Shown piece after piece: positions 43,559 through 52,827 of a stretch of DNA of 64,000 nt. The position numbers and the translations under genes are program-made. Origin of the DNA: DASYXT01 sp035934555. GTDB lineage: Bacteria > Verrucomicrobiota > Verrucomicrobiia > Limisphaerales > UBA8199. The number at the start of each line of letters is the position of its first letter. Position 1 is the first letter of the stretch. Location: the NCBI GenBank assembly GCA_035934555.1, contig DASYXT010000030.1, positions 67,731-131,730 on the forward strand, in the 5' to 3' direction. A model generated the notes under the pieces. The model was not told the origin of the DNA. It worked only from the letters and a program-made list of their open reading frames with translations, and searched no databases.

Positions 43559-43700
43559 TCAGCCGCCCTGTCCATAGCCAGGGTCAGAATTAGGCGAGAC
43601 ATCCAGAGGCGCAACGTGGTTGTCCATGAAGACAACGTTTTTACCGGATTTGGGCGGACGCGAATGGAAGTCCTGGTAGTCCAGCACTTTGTCAGTAGCC
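43559..43700 (-). pseudogene. 3' remnant of a pseudopilin gene
   Basis: A minus-strand reading of about 43 codons ending at 43559 gives F-H-S-R-P-P-K-S-G-K-N-V-V-F-M-D-N-H-V-A-P-L, similar to the C-terminal H-X9-DG segment of pseudopilins (compare H-S-Q-G-A-N-L-A-F-G-D-G-H-A at the left end). No prepilin N-terminus is found upstream. It looks like the end of a lost gene, but the match is short. Confidence 0.35.
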
Positions 43701-43780
43701 CTTTGCTGCGGCTGTGCTGGGGGGCTGGGGGTGTTCTGGGGGTCGCTTGATGAGGGAACCGGGATGGGGTATGAGTATTC

Positions 43781-44530
43781 ATGAGCCCGCCCGAAGCGCC
43801 GCGCGACGATTTGCGTACGGAGGCGGCAACGTTTCGCACCACGCACTGGACGGTGGTGCTGGCGGCAAAGGAGGGCAAGGGTTCGGCTGCGGAGGCTGTG
43901 GCAGCGCTCTGTTCCAGCTACTGGTATCCCATCTACGCGTTCATTCGACGAACCGGTGCGAGTCCGCATGAAGCCGAAGACCTGACGCAGGAGTTTTTCT
44001 GCCGCGTGCTGCAGCGGGAGTGGTTGGGGAACGTGCACCCTGCCGGGGGTAAATTCAGGTCGTTTTTGCTGAGGTGCGTAAAGAATTTCCTGGCCAACGA
44101 GCGGGACAAGGTCTTGGCGCAACGGCGCGGAGGGGGTCGTGCTCCCGTTCCACTTGAACGTGAGGATGCCGAGACGCGGTATATGTTCGAGCCGGCCGAT
44201 CCAATCACTCCGGATATGGTCTATGAGCGGCAATGGGTGTTCGAGTTGCTGGAGCGAACGGTTGAAAGCTTGCGGAGCGAATATGCCAAAACAAATAAGC
44301 TCGATTGGTTTGAGCAATTGCGCGGGTTTCTGCCCGGCGGCCGAGAGGAGCTGTCCCGCGCAGAGATGGCGCAAAAGCGAGGGCTCAGCGCCAATGCGAT
44401 TGATGTGGCGATTCACCGATTGCGGCAGCGGTTCGGAGCGGTTTTACGGCAGAAGGTTGCAGAAACCGTGTCCTGCGAGGCCGAAGTTGATGAAGAGATC
44501 AGGCATTTGATGTCTGTCCTGAGCGCGTGA
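43781..44530 (+). CDS. ECF RNA polymerase sigma factor
   Basis: A 249-residue sigma factor. Region 2 is visible around residues 40-80: Y-W-Y-P-I-Y-A-F-I-R-R and A-E-D-L-T-Q-E-F-F. Region 4 is near the C-terminus (residues about 195-225): S-R-A-E-M-A-Q-K-R-G-L-S followed by V-A-I-H-R-L-R-Q-R-F. An insertion of roughly 60 residues, R-Y-M-F-E-P-A-D-P-I-T, separates them, as in the planctomycete/verrucomicrobial ECFs found next to kinases. The following gene is a Ser/Thr kinase 64 bp away, suggesting phosphorylation-based activation rather than an anti-sigma factor. Confidence 0.88.
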   Translation: MSPPEAPRDDLRTEAATFRTTHWTVVLAAKEGKGSAAEAVAALCSSYWYPIYAFIRRTGASPHEAEDLTQEFFCRVLQREWLGNVHPAGGKFRSFLLRCVKNFLANERDKVLAQRRGGGRAPVPLEREDAETRYMFEPADPITPDMVYERQWVFELLERTVESLRSEYAKTNKLDWFEQLRGFLPGGREELSRAEMAQKRGLSANAIDVAIHRLRQRFGAVLRQKVAETVSCEAEVDEEIRHLMSVLSA

Positions 44531-44594
44531 ACGAAGGGCTTCAAACCAAGTCGCTCGTAAGGTTTTGGCCAAAGACCGGTTGTAAGCCTTAGCC

Positions 44595-47500
44595 ATGATC
44601 TCGTCGGGCGCTTGCCAGGAATGTGGCACTAAGCTTCCCCCGGGCGGCCCGGCCGGCCTATGCCCGCGGTGCGGGTTAGCCTTGGCGCTTGGCCGCGGCT
44701 GCGCCATCGACCCTGAATCTCTGGATGGGAGGCCAGGTGAGGACGGGGCAGGGCCGGCAAGGCCGGCTGAAAATCAGAGCGGTTCGGCCGCGACCGGAGC
44801 GGGAATCCAGGAGGAGTTCCGCGATGAAATCCCAGGGTATCAGTTGCTCCAGGAGATCGGGCATGGCGGTTGCGGTGTGGTGTACATGGCCGACCAGGAA
44901 AGGCCCGTGCACCGAAGAGTGGCCGTCAAGGTGATTAAGATCGGCATGGACACGCGGGAGGTGGTGGCGCGGTTTGAAGCCGAACGGCAGGCGTTGGCCC
45001 GGATGGATCATCCAAACATAGCCAAAGTGCTGGAGGCGGGGGCGACCCGCCGCGGGCGTCCGTACTTTGCAATGGAGCTGGTTGGCGGTCTGAAAATCAC
45101 CGAGTACTGCGATGCCAACGAGTTTTCGATGAGGGAACGGCTGCGGCTATTCGTGCAGGTTTGCCGGGCCATCCAACATGCTCATCAGAAGGGGATCATT
45201 CACCGGGATATCAAGCCTTCCAATGTGCTGGTGGCCAACCATGATGGTATGGCGGTGCCCAAGGTCATCGATTTTGGGATCGCCAAAGCGACGCAGGGCA
45301 AACTGATCGATCAGACCCTGTTCACACCTTTCGAGCAATTTATCGGCACACCGGTGTATATGAGCCCGGAGCAGGCGGACCTGGGGGGTCTGGACGTCGA
45401 TACGCGCAGCGATATTTATAGCCTCGGAGTGTTGCTTTACGAACTGCTGACGGGCAAGACGCCGTTCGATCTGGAATCTTCCAAGGGCGGCAGCATCGAA
45501 GCGCTGCGCCGCACCGTCATTGAGAAGGAGCCGGCCAAGCCTTCGACCCGGTTGCATGCGCTGCCCAACGAGCAACTCACCGACATTGCCCGGGCGCGCC
45601 GGCTCGAGGCCCCACGACTGGTGAAAGCGTTGCGAGGCGACCTGGACTGGATCGTCATGAAATGCCTCGAGAAGGACCGGGCACGCCGGTACGAAACCGC
45701 CAATGGCCTGGCGATGGATATCGAGCGGTACCTCAATCAGGAACTCGTGGTGGCTCGCCCCCCCAGCGCCGCGTATCGGATTCAGAAGTTCATTAACCGA
45801 AATCGCATCGCAGCATTATCCGTGGGCGCAATCTCTCTGACGCTTCTGGGGGGCACCGCTGTGAGCACGTTGGAGGCAGTCAAGGCCACCCGCGCCCAGC
45901 GCGAGCAGAGCCGTTTGATGCAGGAGGCCCAGAGAGCCAGGCAGGACGCGACGGAAAAACTGTGGGCTGAGTATACCGCCGAGGGGCGAGCCCGCAGGTT
46001 GAGCCGGGAAGCCGGAATGCACTTTGACAGTCTGGCGGCGATCACCAAGGCAGCCGCGATGCGGCCTTCGCTGCAACTGCGCAATGAAGCAATCGCTTCG
46101 CTGGCACTGGCCGATATTCGCCTGGTTGGGAGCAAGCGATTGGAGGCCGACCTGCGCAACGCGATGCCGGACCACTCTGGCCAACGCTATGCCGTCTGTG
46201 ATCAAGCGGGCGCAGTCAGGATTCGGCGCTTCGCGGACGACCAGGAACTGAGCCGGATTCCGGCCGCCAATTCTCCTGCGGTCGGGGTTTGGAGCTTCAG
46301 TCCCAACGGCGCTCTGCTGCTGGTCGAGTACGCCGACCGGAGCATCCGACTATGGAACTGGGAAGAGTCGCGATGTCTCCTGCAGGTTATGGGCGCTGTG
46401 ACCTCAGATTTTTCGGCCGAAGGGGAACGACTGGGAATGGTAACGGGTGATGGGCAACTGTTTCGTTTTGACTTGCGGCAAAGCACGCAGCCGCTGAGCG
46501 GTCCGGACAAGAGCATCGAACTACCACCCGGTTCCTGGCGCGTTCGATGCCATCCCACCAGGGACATAGCGGCGATTTTTAGCGAGTCAGAGACCAATTT
46601 ATTCATCATGGATTTGAACTCAGGCCAGCCCATTATGACCTTTACCCATAAGTCCGGGGTGTTCAGGGCCACCTGGAGCCATGACGGAAGATATCTGGTG
46701 AGCACCCCCGAGGCCAACGATACCCAGGTGCACATCTGGGACGTAAGTACCGGCAAGGAATTCAGGTCTTTGCCTTCGCGCCAAACGATTTGCGCCGTTT
46801 TCAACCCGGATGGCACGGTCCTGGCGACCTCGGGCTGGGATGGGAGGACCCGCTTGTGGGATATCCTCAACGGAACGGAATTAGTGAACATCTATCAGTC
46901 CGGGTCGATAGTCGATTTCAGTCCGGATGGGGGCAAACTGGTCGAAACGCCTTGGGAGGGCCGGGAGCTCAATGTATTCGAGGTGGCGAACTCCAGGGCC
47001 TTGCGCAGCCTGTATGTTCATGAGTACGACTCCCGACCACCTTCGGGAATTGTCAGTTTCAGCCATAACGGGGAATTGTTGGCCTTTACCACACCGGCGG
47101 GACCCAGGCTATGGGATCTCGTGAATGACCGAGAGGCTGGGCTGTATCCTGATGAGGACGCGACCGTCATCGGTTTCGATTCGGACGACCGGAATGTGTT
47201 CCTGTTCGATAAGGAGGGATTGAGTCTTTGGCCGCTCCCGCAACGGCACAACTCCCGGGAATTGCCACAAACCCCTGCGGGGATCATGCCTCAAAAGCCA
47301 GTCAGGATGCCGGAAAAGGTGCTTGGCATGGGCGTGTTGTCAGCTAATGCCAAGCGCCTGTTTCTGGTCGGAAGCAATCGCGGCCAGCTTCTCGACGCGA
47401 AGGCGCTGAAAACGATCATTTTTACCGGATTGCATGGGGGCGCCCGGTTTAGTGCTGCCAACTCCGATGCTTCGTTAGTAGCGACAGGAGCATGGCTTTC

Positions 47501-48002
47501 GCCGGGCGTGAAGGTCTGGAGCGGCAAGACAGGGGACCTGGTGCACTCGATCGATACGGCTGGCACGACGAGCGTTGCTTTCAGCCCCAACAACCGGTTC
47601 CTGGTGTTGGGCACCGCGGATAAGTATGAAGTTTGGGAGGTTGAATCCTGGACACGCAAGCTCACAATTCCCCAGGAACCGGGAAATGATTTCGTTCCCA
47701 TGATGGCCTTCTCGCCCGACGGGCGCATCCTTGCCGGAACACACTCGCGAAGAATAGTGCGATTGCATAACGCGCTGACCGGCGAAGTGCTGGCGGATTT
47801 AGAGCCACCGGAGCCGCAGACGGTGACATCCCTCTGTTTCAACAATGACGGCACGCGCCTGGCAGTTTGCGAAGGATTTCAGGCCGTTCGCATTTGGAAT
47901 TTGAATGCCATTCGTGCCGGCCTCGCGCCCATGGGATTGGACTGGGAACTTCCGTCGAGCCCAACCGGCAAGCGGCGCACTAGTCCCATAGTTGGCCGAT
48001 AA
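44595..48002 (+). CDS. Transmembrane Ser/Thr protein kinase with WD40-like repeats
   Basis: A 1135-residue protein. Residues 6-27 have C-Q-E-C and C-P-R-C knuckles (zinc ribbon). The kinase domain spans about 80-370: G-H-G-G-C-G-V-V-Y, catalytic loop H-R-D-I-K-P-S-N, D-F-G-I-A-K and A-P-E-like S-P-E-Q-A. A single transmembrane helix follows (around 408-425, I-A-A-L-S-V-G-A-I-S-L), then a coiled-coil-like stretch and about ten beta-propeller WD40-type repeats, with W-D-V-S-T-G and F-N-P-D-G-T. It likely senses something outside and acts on a cytoplasmic target, with the ECF sigma factor of the previous gene as candidate. Confidence 0.9.
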   Translation: MISSGACQECGTKLPPGGPAGLCPRCGLALALGRGCAIDPESLDGRPGEDGAGPARPAENQSGSAATGAGIQEEFRDEIPGYQLLQEIGHGGCGVVYMADQERPVHRRVAVKVIKIGMDTREVVARFEAERQALARMDHPNIAKVLEAGATRRGRPYFAMELVGGLKITEYCDANEFSMRERLRLFVQVCRAIQHAHQKGIIHRDIKPSNVLVANHDGMAVPKVIDFGIAKATQGKLIDQTLFTPFEQFIGTPVYMSPEQADLGGLDVDTRSDIYSLGVLLYELLTGKTPFDLESSKGGSIEALRRTVIEKEPAKPSTRLHALPNEQLTDIARARRLEAPRLVKALRGDLDWIVMKCLEKDRARRYETANGLAMDIERYLNQELVVARPPSAAYRIQKFINRNRIAALSVGAISLTLLGGTAVSTLEAVKATRAQREQSRLMQEAQRARQDATEKLWAEYTAEGRARRLSREAGMHFDSLAAITKAAAMRPSLQLRNEAIASLALADIRLVGSKRLEADLRNAMPDHSGQRYAVCDQAGAVRIRRFADDQELSRIPAANSPAVGVWSFSPNGALLLVEYADRSIRLWNWEESRCLLQVMGAVTSDFSAEGERLGMVTGDGQLFRFDLRQSTQPLSGPDKSIELPPGSWRVRCHPTRDIAAIFSESETNLFIMDLNSGQPIMTFTHKSGVFRATWSHDGRYLVSTPEANDTQVHIWDVSTGKEFRSLPSRQTICAVFNPDGTVLATSGWDGRTRLWDILNGTELVNIYQSGSIVDFSPDGGKLVETPWEGRELNVFEVANSRALRSLYVHEYDSRPPSGIVSFSHNGELLAFTTPAGPRLWDLVNDREAGLYPDEDATVIGFDSDDRNVFLFDKEGLSLWPLPQRHNSRELPQTPAGIMPQKPVRMPEKVLGMGVLSANAKRLFLVGSNRGQLLDAKALKTIIFTGLHGGARFSAANSDASLVATGAWLSPGVKVWSGKTGDLVHSIDTAGTTSVAFSPNNRFLVLGTADKYEVWEVESWTRKLTIPQEPGNDFVPMMAFSPDGRILAGTHSRRIVRLHNALTGEVLADLEPPEPQTVTSLCFNNDGTRLAVCEGFQAVRIWNLNAIRAGLAPMGLDWELPSSPTGKRRTSPIVGR

Positions 48003-48084
48003 AGAAGAAGATGTCTCCTTAACAGCGGGCTTCAGCCCTGCAGTAGGCATTCCAGCCACCTACTGAGAAGGATCGCACCCGTCC

Positions 48085-48190
48085 CTGTAAGGTTCGCCGA
48101 TTTTTTCTTTTGTAACTCTCACCACAATGAAACGAAGCCCGCAAAGCCTTACGCCAGGCCAGAAGAGATGGCAGACCAGCAAAGGGCTTC
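48085..48190 (+). promoter_or_regulatory. Conserved leader of S74-domain paralogue 2
   Basis: A block of about 105 bp starts CTGTAAGGTTCG and ends GGGCTTCATTC. It is alignable to the leader at 50355 despite indels that break frame, so it appears noncoding. GAAGCCC (48134-48140) can pair with GGGCTTC (48184-48190). The ATG inside it at 48127 is probably not the start. Confidence 0.5.
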
Positions 48191-48195
48191 ATTCA

Positions 48196-48819
48196 ATGCC
48201 TCTTAAAACTATGAAGACTTGCCTCCGTACGATGACCATTGCCTTGCTCTTGCTCGGCAGCTTTGAAACCCAGTTGTGTCTCTTTGCCGAAGTCACGGCC
48301 TTTACTTATCAAGGCCGGTTGAACACCGACACAGGCTCCGCCAATGGCCTTTACGACTTTACCTTTTCAATTTACGACCAGCCAACCGGCACCGGGTTAT
48401 TTGCCATCCAGACCAACCTGGCCACGCAAGTTTCCAACGGCCTGTTCACGGTAACGATCGATTTTGGACCCGTTGTCACGAAAGCGATTTTTAGCGGCCC
48501 AGCCCGCTGGCTTGAAATCGCCGCCCGCACCAATGGGGCTGCCGCATATGCCACCCTAAGTCCGCGGCAACCGTTCACCGCCGCGCCCTACGCCATCACC
48601 GCAGCAAACCTGGCCGGGGGGGGCGCTAATTGGCACGTTCACGAATCCCGTCACCTTCAACAATCCCGCGAGCAGTTTCTCCGGGAATGGCGGCGGCCTG
48701 ACCAATGTGAACGCCACAATGCTGGGCGGCTTTGGCTATTGCGCCTTGCCTTGCTATTGGAATCTAGGCGGGAACGCGGGCACAACGCCAGCGTCGGACT
48801 TTCTGGGCACCACGGATAA
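48196..48819 (+). CDS. Secreted S74-domain paralogue, N-terminal part (frameshifted gene)
   Basis: A signal peptide from M-P-L-K-T-M-K precedes the V-T-A-F-T-Y-Q-G-R-L module and P-F-T-A-A-P-Y-A-I-T-A-A-N-L-A-G-G-G. After about residue 140 the frame stops resembling the paralogues; in the next frame the expected continuation (T-F-T-N-P-V-T-F-N-N-P, then L-T-N-V-N-A-T-M-L-G-G) resumes at once. The break is a run of eight G at 48616-48623, where seven would keep the frame open. This part alone gives a product ending at 48819 with a nonsense tail. A start at 48127 or 48211 is possible. Confidence 0.7.
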   Translation: MPLKTMKTCLRTMTIALLLLGSFETQLCLFAEVTAFTYQGRLNTDTGSANGLYDFTFSIYDQPTGTGLFAIQTNLATQVSNGLFTVTIDFGPVVTKAIFSGPARWLEIAARTNGAAAYATLSPRQPFTAAPYAITAANLAGGGANWHVHESRHLQQSREQFLREWRRPDQCERHNAGRLWLLRLALLLESRRERGHNASVGLSGHHG

Positions 48820-50344
48820 CCAACCGCTTAACTTCATGGTGAACAATACCACTGCTCTTCAACTCGTGCCGGGAGCCTCCTTGCCGAACGTGGTGGGCGG
48901 CCGCGCCGCGTTTCGGCCTTCCGTACTGGCCCCCGGGGTCAGCGGCGTCGTTATTGCGGGCGGTAACGCGCCTTCAGGCGCGTTTTGGGGTTTTGGGGCC
49001 GGCGATTACATGGCCGCTTTTGACGACGATGGCACGATTGGTGGCGGCTTCGGCAACAAAGTAGGCACGGATAATGGGGATACCACTGACGCCGCCTTTG
49101 CGACTGTCGGCGGTGGGATTTTCAATTATGCCGGGAATTTCGCTGCTACAGTGGGGGGCGGCTCGGCCAATACGGCGACGGGCATGGTCTCGGTGGTCGC
49201 CGGCGGTAATGGCAACACTGCCAGTGGGGACTATGGCAGCATCGGTGGCGGCACAAACAACGCGGCAAATGCTTATGGCAGCGTCATCGGTGGAGGCGAC
49301 AACAACCAGGCCACGGGCCCTTACGCCGCCGTTAGCGGCGGCGGATTCAACCAAGCCAGCGGGCGAGCTGCGTTCATAGGGGGTGGTGGGGGTCGCGATG
49401 TTTCCGGCGGCGGTCCGTATGGCAACATCGCCACGGGTGATTGGAGCGTCGTGGGCGGAGGATGGTTTGATTTGGCGTCCGGATATTCAAGCACCGTCGG
49501 GGGCGGGGCGATCAATCGCGCAACCAATTCTTATGCGACTGTTCCGGGCGGCGCTTTGAATGTGGCCGGCGGGATCTACAGTTTCGCCGCGGGTCAGCAG
49601 GCGAATGCGATCCATCAGGGCTCGTTCGTCTGGGCTGATTCGCAGAATGCTGCGTTCGCTTCAACAGCCAATGACCAGTTCAATGTGCGGGCCCAAGGCG
49701 GGGCAGTCTTTGTCACCGGAACAGCCGGCATGACGGTGAACGGTCTGGCGGTCGCCACCTCGGGTGCCAATACCTTTACCGGCAGCCAGACATTTAATGG
49801 TGCGCTGAATATTAATAGCAGTGGCGGTTTCGATCAGTCCTCGGTGGGCGCCTTCAGCATTGATTCGGCAGGTCTTGCCGGCGGCCGGTTCCGCGTCCAG
49901 GTGAACGGCAATGTGGGCATCGGCACCAACAATCCCGGCGCCAAGTTCGTCGTGGTTCCCAGCACTGTCGCGCCGCCTGCTTTCTGCGATGGTTTAACAT
50001 GGTTTAGCGGCTCGGACCGCAATGCCAAGGAGGCATTTGTGACTATCGAGCCCCGTGCAGTGTTGGAGAAGGTTGCCTCCCTGCCGATCACCGAATGGAG
50101 GTACAAAGAACAGCCTGGCATCGAACATCTGGGGCCGATGGCGCAGGATTTTCACAAGGCGTTTGGGTTGAATGGCGCGGACGACAAGCACATCTCAACC
50201 GTGGACGAAGGTGGCGTAGCCCTGGCGGCCATCCAAGGGTTGAATCAAAAGCTGGAACAAACACTGCGAGAGAAAGAGGCCCATATCAGCGAGCTCGAGC
50301 GCCGATTGGTCACTCTCGAAAAGCTGGTCCGCTCCGACCGTTAG
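48707..50344 (+). CDS. Secreted S74-domain paralogue, C-terminal part (frameshifted gene)
   Basis: The continuation of the preceding part in the other frame. The true coding sequence starts where the frame changes, near 48620; 48707 is only the first ATG in this frame. The repeats here are of the V-G-G-G-x-x-N-x-A-x-G type (left-handed, beta-roll-like), unlike the A-M-G repeats of the first paralogue. The C-terminal 110 residues form an S74 domain with S-G-S-D-R-N-A-K, L-E-K-V-A-S-L-P-I-T-E-W and H-L-G-P-M-A-Q-D-F, ending in a coiled coil. Restored, the gene would encode about 715 residues. Confidence 0.7.
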   Translation: MNATMLGGFGYCALPCYWNLGGNAGTTPASDFLGTTDNQPLNFMVNNTTALQLVPGASLPNVVGGRAAFRPSVLAPGVSGVVIAGGNAPSGAFWGFGAGDYMAAFDDDGTIGGGFGNKVGTDNGDTTDAAFATVGGGIFNYAGNFAATVGGGSANTATGMVSVVAGGNGNTASGDYGSIGGGTNNAANAYGSVIGGGDNNQATGPYAAVSGGGFNQASGRAAFIGGGGGRDVSGGGPYGNIATGDWSVVGGGWFDLASGYSSTVGGGAINRATNSYATVPGGALNVAGGIYSFAAGQQANAIHQGSFVWADSQNAAFASTANDQFNVRAQGGAVFVTGTAGMTVNGLAVATSGANTFTGSQTFNGALNINSSGGFDQSSVGAFSIDSAGLAGGRFRVQVNGNVGIGTNNPGAKFVVVPSTVAPPAFCDGLTWFSGSDRNAKEAFVTIEPRAVLEKVASLPITEWRYKEQPGIEHLGPMAQDFHKAFGLNGADDKHISTVDEGGVALAAIQGLNQKLEQTLREKEAHISELERRLVTLEKLVRSDR

Positions 50345-50354
50345 GGTCTAAGGG

Positions 50355-50474
50355 CTGTAAGGTTCGGCGGCTTTTACTTTTGTAATGGGTATCACAATGA
50401 AAACGAAGCTCACAACGGTTACTTCGGTGCTAGGAGCAGAACTCCGGGATAACCAGGACGGGGCTTCATCCAAC
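50355..50474 (+). promoter_or_regulatory. Conserved leader of S74-domain paralogue 3
   Basis: The counterpart of the leader at 48085: both start CTGTAAGGTTCG and end near GGGCTTCATC. GAAGCTC (50405-50411) can pair with GGGCTTC (50461-50467), using one G-U pair where the other copy has a Watson-Crick pair. Confidence 0.5.
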
Positions 50475-50489
50475 ATCAGATTAGTAATT

Positions 50490-52820
50490 ATGAAAATCCA
50501 AAGCTTCCTGCGGACAGCGGCTGTTTCGTTGGTATTGCTAAGCAGCGCTCAAGGGTCGGTCCAGGCGCAGGGCACCGCCATCACCTATGAGGGCCGTTTG
50601 CAGGACTCCATCAACCCGGCGAACGGGCTTTATGACTTCCAGTTCAGCGTCTTCAACGCGCCAAGTGGCGGCACAACCCAGGCGGGTCCCCTTAGCACGA
50701 ACGGGGTGCCCGTGACCAACGGTTTGTTTGCCATCGTGCTGGATTTTGGGGCCGGCGTGTTTACAGGCGGGGATCAGTGGTTGGAAATCGGGGTGCGCAC
50801 CAATGGCGCGGGCTCATACACGACTTTGGCCCCGCGCCAGCAGGTGACTCCCGCCCCCTATGCCATCACTGCGGAAAGCGTGGAAACCGGGGGCCTGCCG
50901 GCAGGCACATACGGCAACACGTTTAATTTCAACAATCCCAGCAACACTTTCTGCGGCGACGGCAGTTGTTTAAGAAACGTGAACGCGACGACATTCGGAA
51001 GCCTCACCGCACAGGACTTCTGGCAGCTCACTGGCAATATTGTTTCCGGGTCGCAATTCCTGGGCACGCTGAACAATCTGCCGCTGGAGGTGAAAGTAAA
51101 CAACACGCACGCCCTGCGGATTGTGCCGGCCGCGGTGCCCAGCCTGGAAGGAGGCTACGTTGGGAACAGCGCGCACGGATTTAACGCCGCGGCCATCACC
51201 GGCGGCGGGACCAGCGGGTCCGTCAACGAGGTGCTGGGCGACTACGGGTTTGTGGGCGCCGGACTGGGCGCCAAAGCGGGGCCTTTGAGCGCGGTTGTTG
51301 GTGGAGGTAACAACGTTGCCCTCGGCCAGTATGCGTTCGTCGGCGCCGGCTCACTCAACACGAACCTGGCAAACAACTCTTTCATTGGCGGCGGCGCTAA
51401 TAACCACGTGCCTGTAGGCGCGATCAATGGGTTCGTTGGGGCGGGCCTGAACAATACCGTCAGCAGTGGAAACACGGTGGTCGCAGGGGGTGCGAACAAT
51501 ACGGCGGATGTGAATGCAGCGGCTATCAGCGGCGGTTCGGAGAACCATGCCGGGGGTGATCACAGTTTCATTGGAGGTGGACAAGGCAACGTGGTGAGCA
51601 ACGCCTATGGCACGGTAGTGGGCGGCAGCGGCAATATGCTTAGCGCAAACTGGGCAACGATTGGCGGCGGTCAAACCAGTGTCATCCAACCCGCCGCTAA
51701 CTACTCGTTCATCGGCGGCGGCGCGAATAATGTGGTTCAATTCAACTCCGCCTATTCGACGGTCGGCGGCGGCAGCGGCAATCTGATTCAAACCAACTCT
51801 CCCTACTCGATTGTGGCCGGCGGGAAAAACAATGCGGTGAATGCATCCCTGTTTGAGTTTGGTCTTACGCCTTATGCGGTAATCGCCGGAGGCGAGGGCA
51901 ATCGGATTTCGTCCGAGTTTGAACTCGAAGGCCCTCCGGGCGCGGGAGATCATTCGGTGATTGGAGGCGGGTATTCGAACATCGTCGCGGGAGGCCAATC
52001 GGTCATTTCCGGCGGGGGGAGCAATTCCATCGCGGCAAACTGGGGGGCCATTCCGGGCGGCCAAAACAACCAGGTTCTGGGTTACTGGAGCCTGGCCGCG
52101 GGCCAGCGCGCCATAGCCAATGGCAACGGGACTTTTGTCTGGGCGGATTCCCAGCCTGCCGATTTCCAATCAACCGCGAACGATCAATTCTGCATTCGCG
52201 CTCAAGGTGGCATTCAACTGAGTACCAACACCAGCCTGTTCTGCGGCACGCAAACCCGCCAGATGCTGAACCTGTGGGGGACGCAATATGGCATCGGTGT
52301 GCAGAATCTCACCACTTACTTCCGATGCGACAACAGCGGCAGTATCCTCAATGGGTTCAGTTGGTTTAAGGGCGGAGTTCACAATGACGCCGTAAACAAT
52401 CCAGGCGGCGGTGTCGAATTGATGCGCCTTACCCAGCTAGGACTGACCGTGAATGGCACATTCGTCAGCGCCAGTGATCGCAATGCCAAGGAGCACTTTG
52501 CACCGGTGGACAGCCGTGAAGTCCTCGAGAAGGTAGTCGCCTTGCCGGTGTCGGAGTGGAACTACAAAGCCGATCCTACCTCCCGCCATCTGGGACCGAT
52601 GGCGCAGGACTTCTACGCCGCTTTCGGGGTTGGTCCCGATGACAAGCATATCACGACGGTGGACGAAGGCGGTGTGGCCCTGGCTGCCATTCAAGGCCTG
52701 AATCAAAAGATTCAGGACCGGGAAACGGAAATACGCAAACTGCAGGAAACAAATGAGTCACTGGAAAAGCGTTTGAGTGAGCTGGAGTCAGCAGTAAGGC
52801 AAACGATCCTCCGCAAGTGA
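50490..52820 (+). CDS. Secreted repeat protein with C-terminal S74 chaperone domain
   Basis: About 776 residues from the ATG at 50490, which opens a good signal peptide (M-K-I-Q-S-F-L-R-T-A-A, cleavage after V-Q-A-Q). The N-terminal module A-I-T-Y-E-G-R-L...P-R-Q-Q-V-T-P-A-P-Y-A-I-T is shared with both paralogues. The middle is made of about 15-residue V-G-G-G/I-G-G-G...N repeats, probably a beta-roll or trimeric head. The S74 tail has S-A-S-D-R-N-A-K, L-E-K-V-V-A-L-P-V-S-E-W-N-Y and H-L-G-P-M-A-Q-D-F-Y. The in-frame ATG codons at 50385 and 50397 lie in the conserved leader and are less likely starts. Confidence 0.82.
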   Translation: MKIQSFLRTAAVSLVLLSSAQGSVQAQGTAITYEGRLQDSINPANGLYDFQFSVFNAPSGGTTQAGPLSTNGVPVTNGLFAIVLDFGAGVFTGGDQWLEIGVRTNGAGSYTTLAPRQQVTPAPYAITAESVETGGLPAGTYGNTFNFNNPSNTFCGDGSCLRNVNATTFGSLTAQDFWQLTGNIVSGSQFLGTLNNLPLEVKVNNTHALRIVPAAVPSLEGGYVGNSAHGFNAAAITGGGTSGSVNEVLGDYGFVGAGLGAKAGPLSAVVGGGNNVALGQYAFVGAGSLNTNLANNSFIGGGANNHVPVGAINGFVGAGLNNTVSSGNTVVAGGANNTADVNAAAISGGSENHAGGDHSFIGGGQGNVVSNAYGTVVGGSGNMLSANWATIGGGQTSVIQPAANYSFIGGGANNVVQFNSAYSTVGGGSGNLIQTNSPYSIVAGGKNNAVNASLFEFGLTPYAVIAGGEGNRISSEFELEGPPGAGDHSVIGGGYSNIVAGGQSVISGGGSNSIAANWGAIPGGQNNQVLGYWSLAAGQRAIANGNGTFVWADSQPADFQSTANDQFCIRAQGGIQLSTNTSLFCGTQTRQMLNLWGTQYGIGVQNLTTYFRCDNSGSILNGFSWFKGGVHNDAVNNPGGGVELMRLTQLGLTVNGTFVSASDRNAKEHFAPVDSREVLEKVVALPVSEWNYKADPTSRHLGPMAQDFYAAFGVGPDDKHITTVDEGGVALAAIQGLNQKIQDRETEIRKLQETNESLEKRLSELESAVRQTILRK

Positions 52821-52827
52821 GGCAATT

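Noticed and set aside
43559..44416. 285-codon minus-strand frame opposite the ECF sigma gene
   Set aside because: Only the last 43 codons resemble a pseudopilin C-terminus; the rest is antisense to the sigma factor, so just a remnant was recorded.
51351..52169. 272-codon minus-strand frame opposite the third S74 paralogue
   Set aside because: Antisense of repetitive DNA; no domain or signal sequence.
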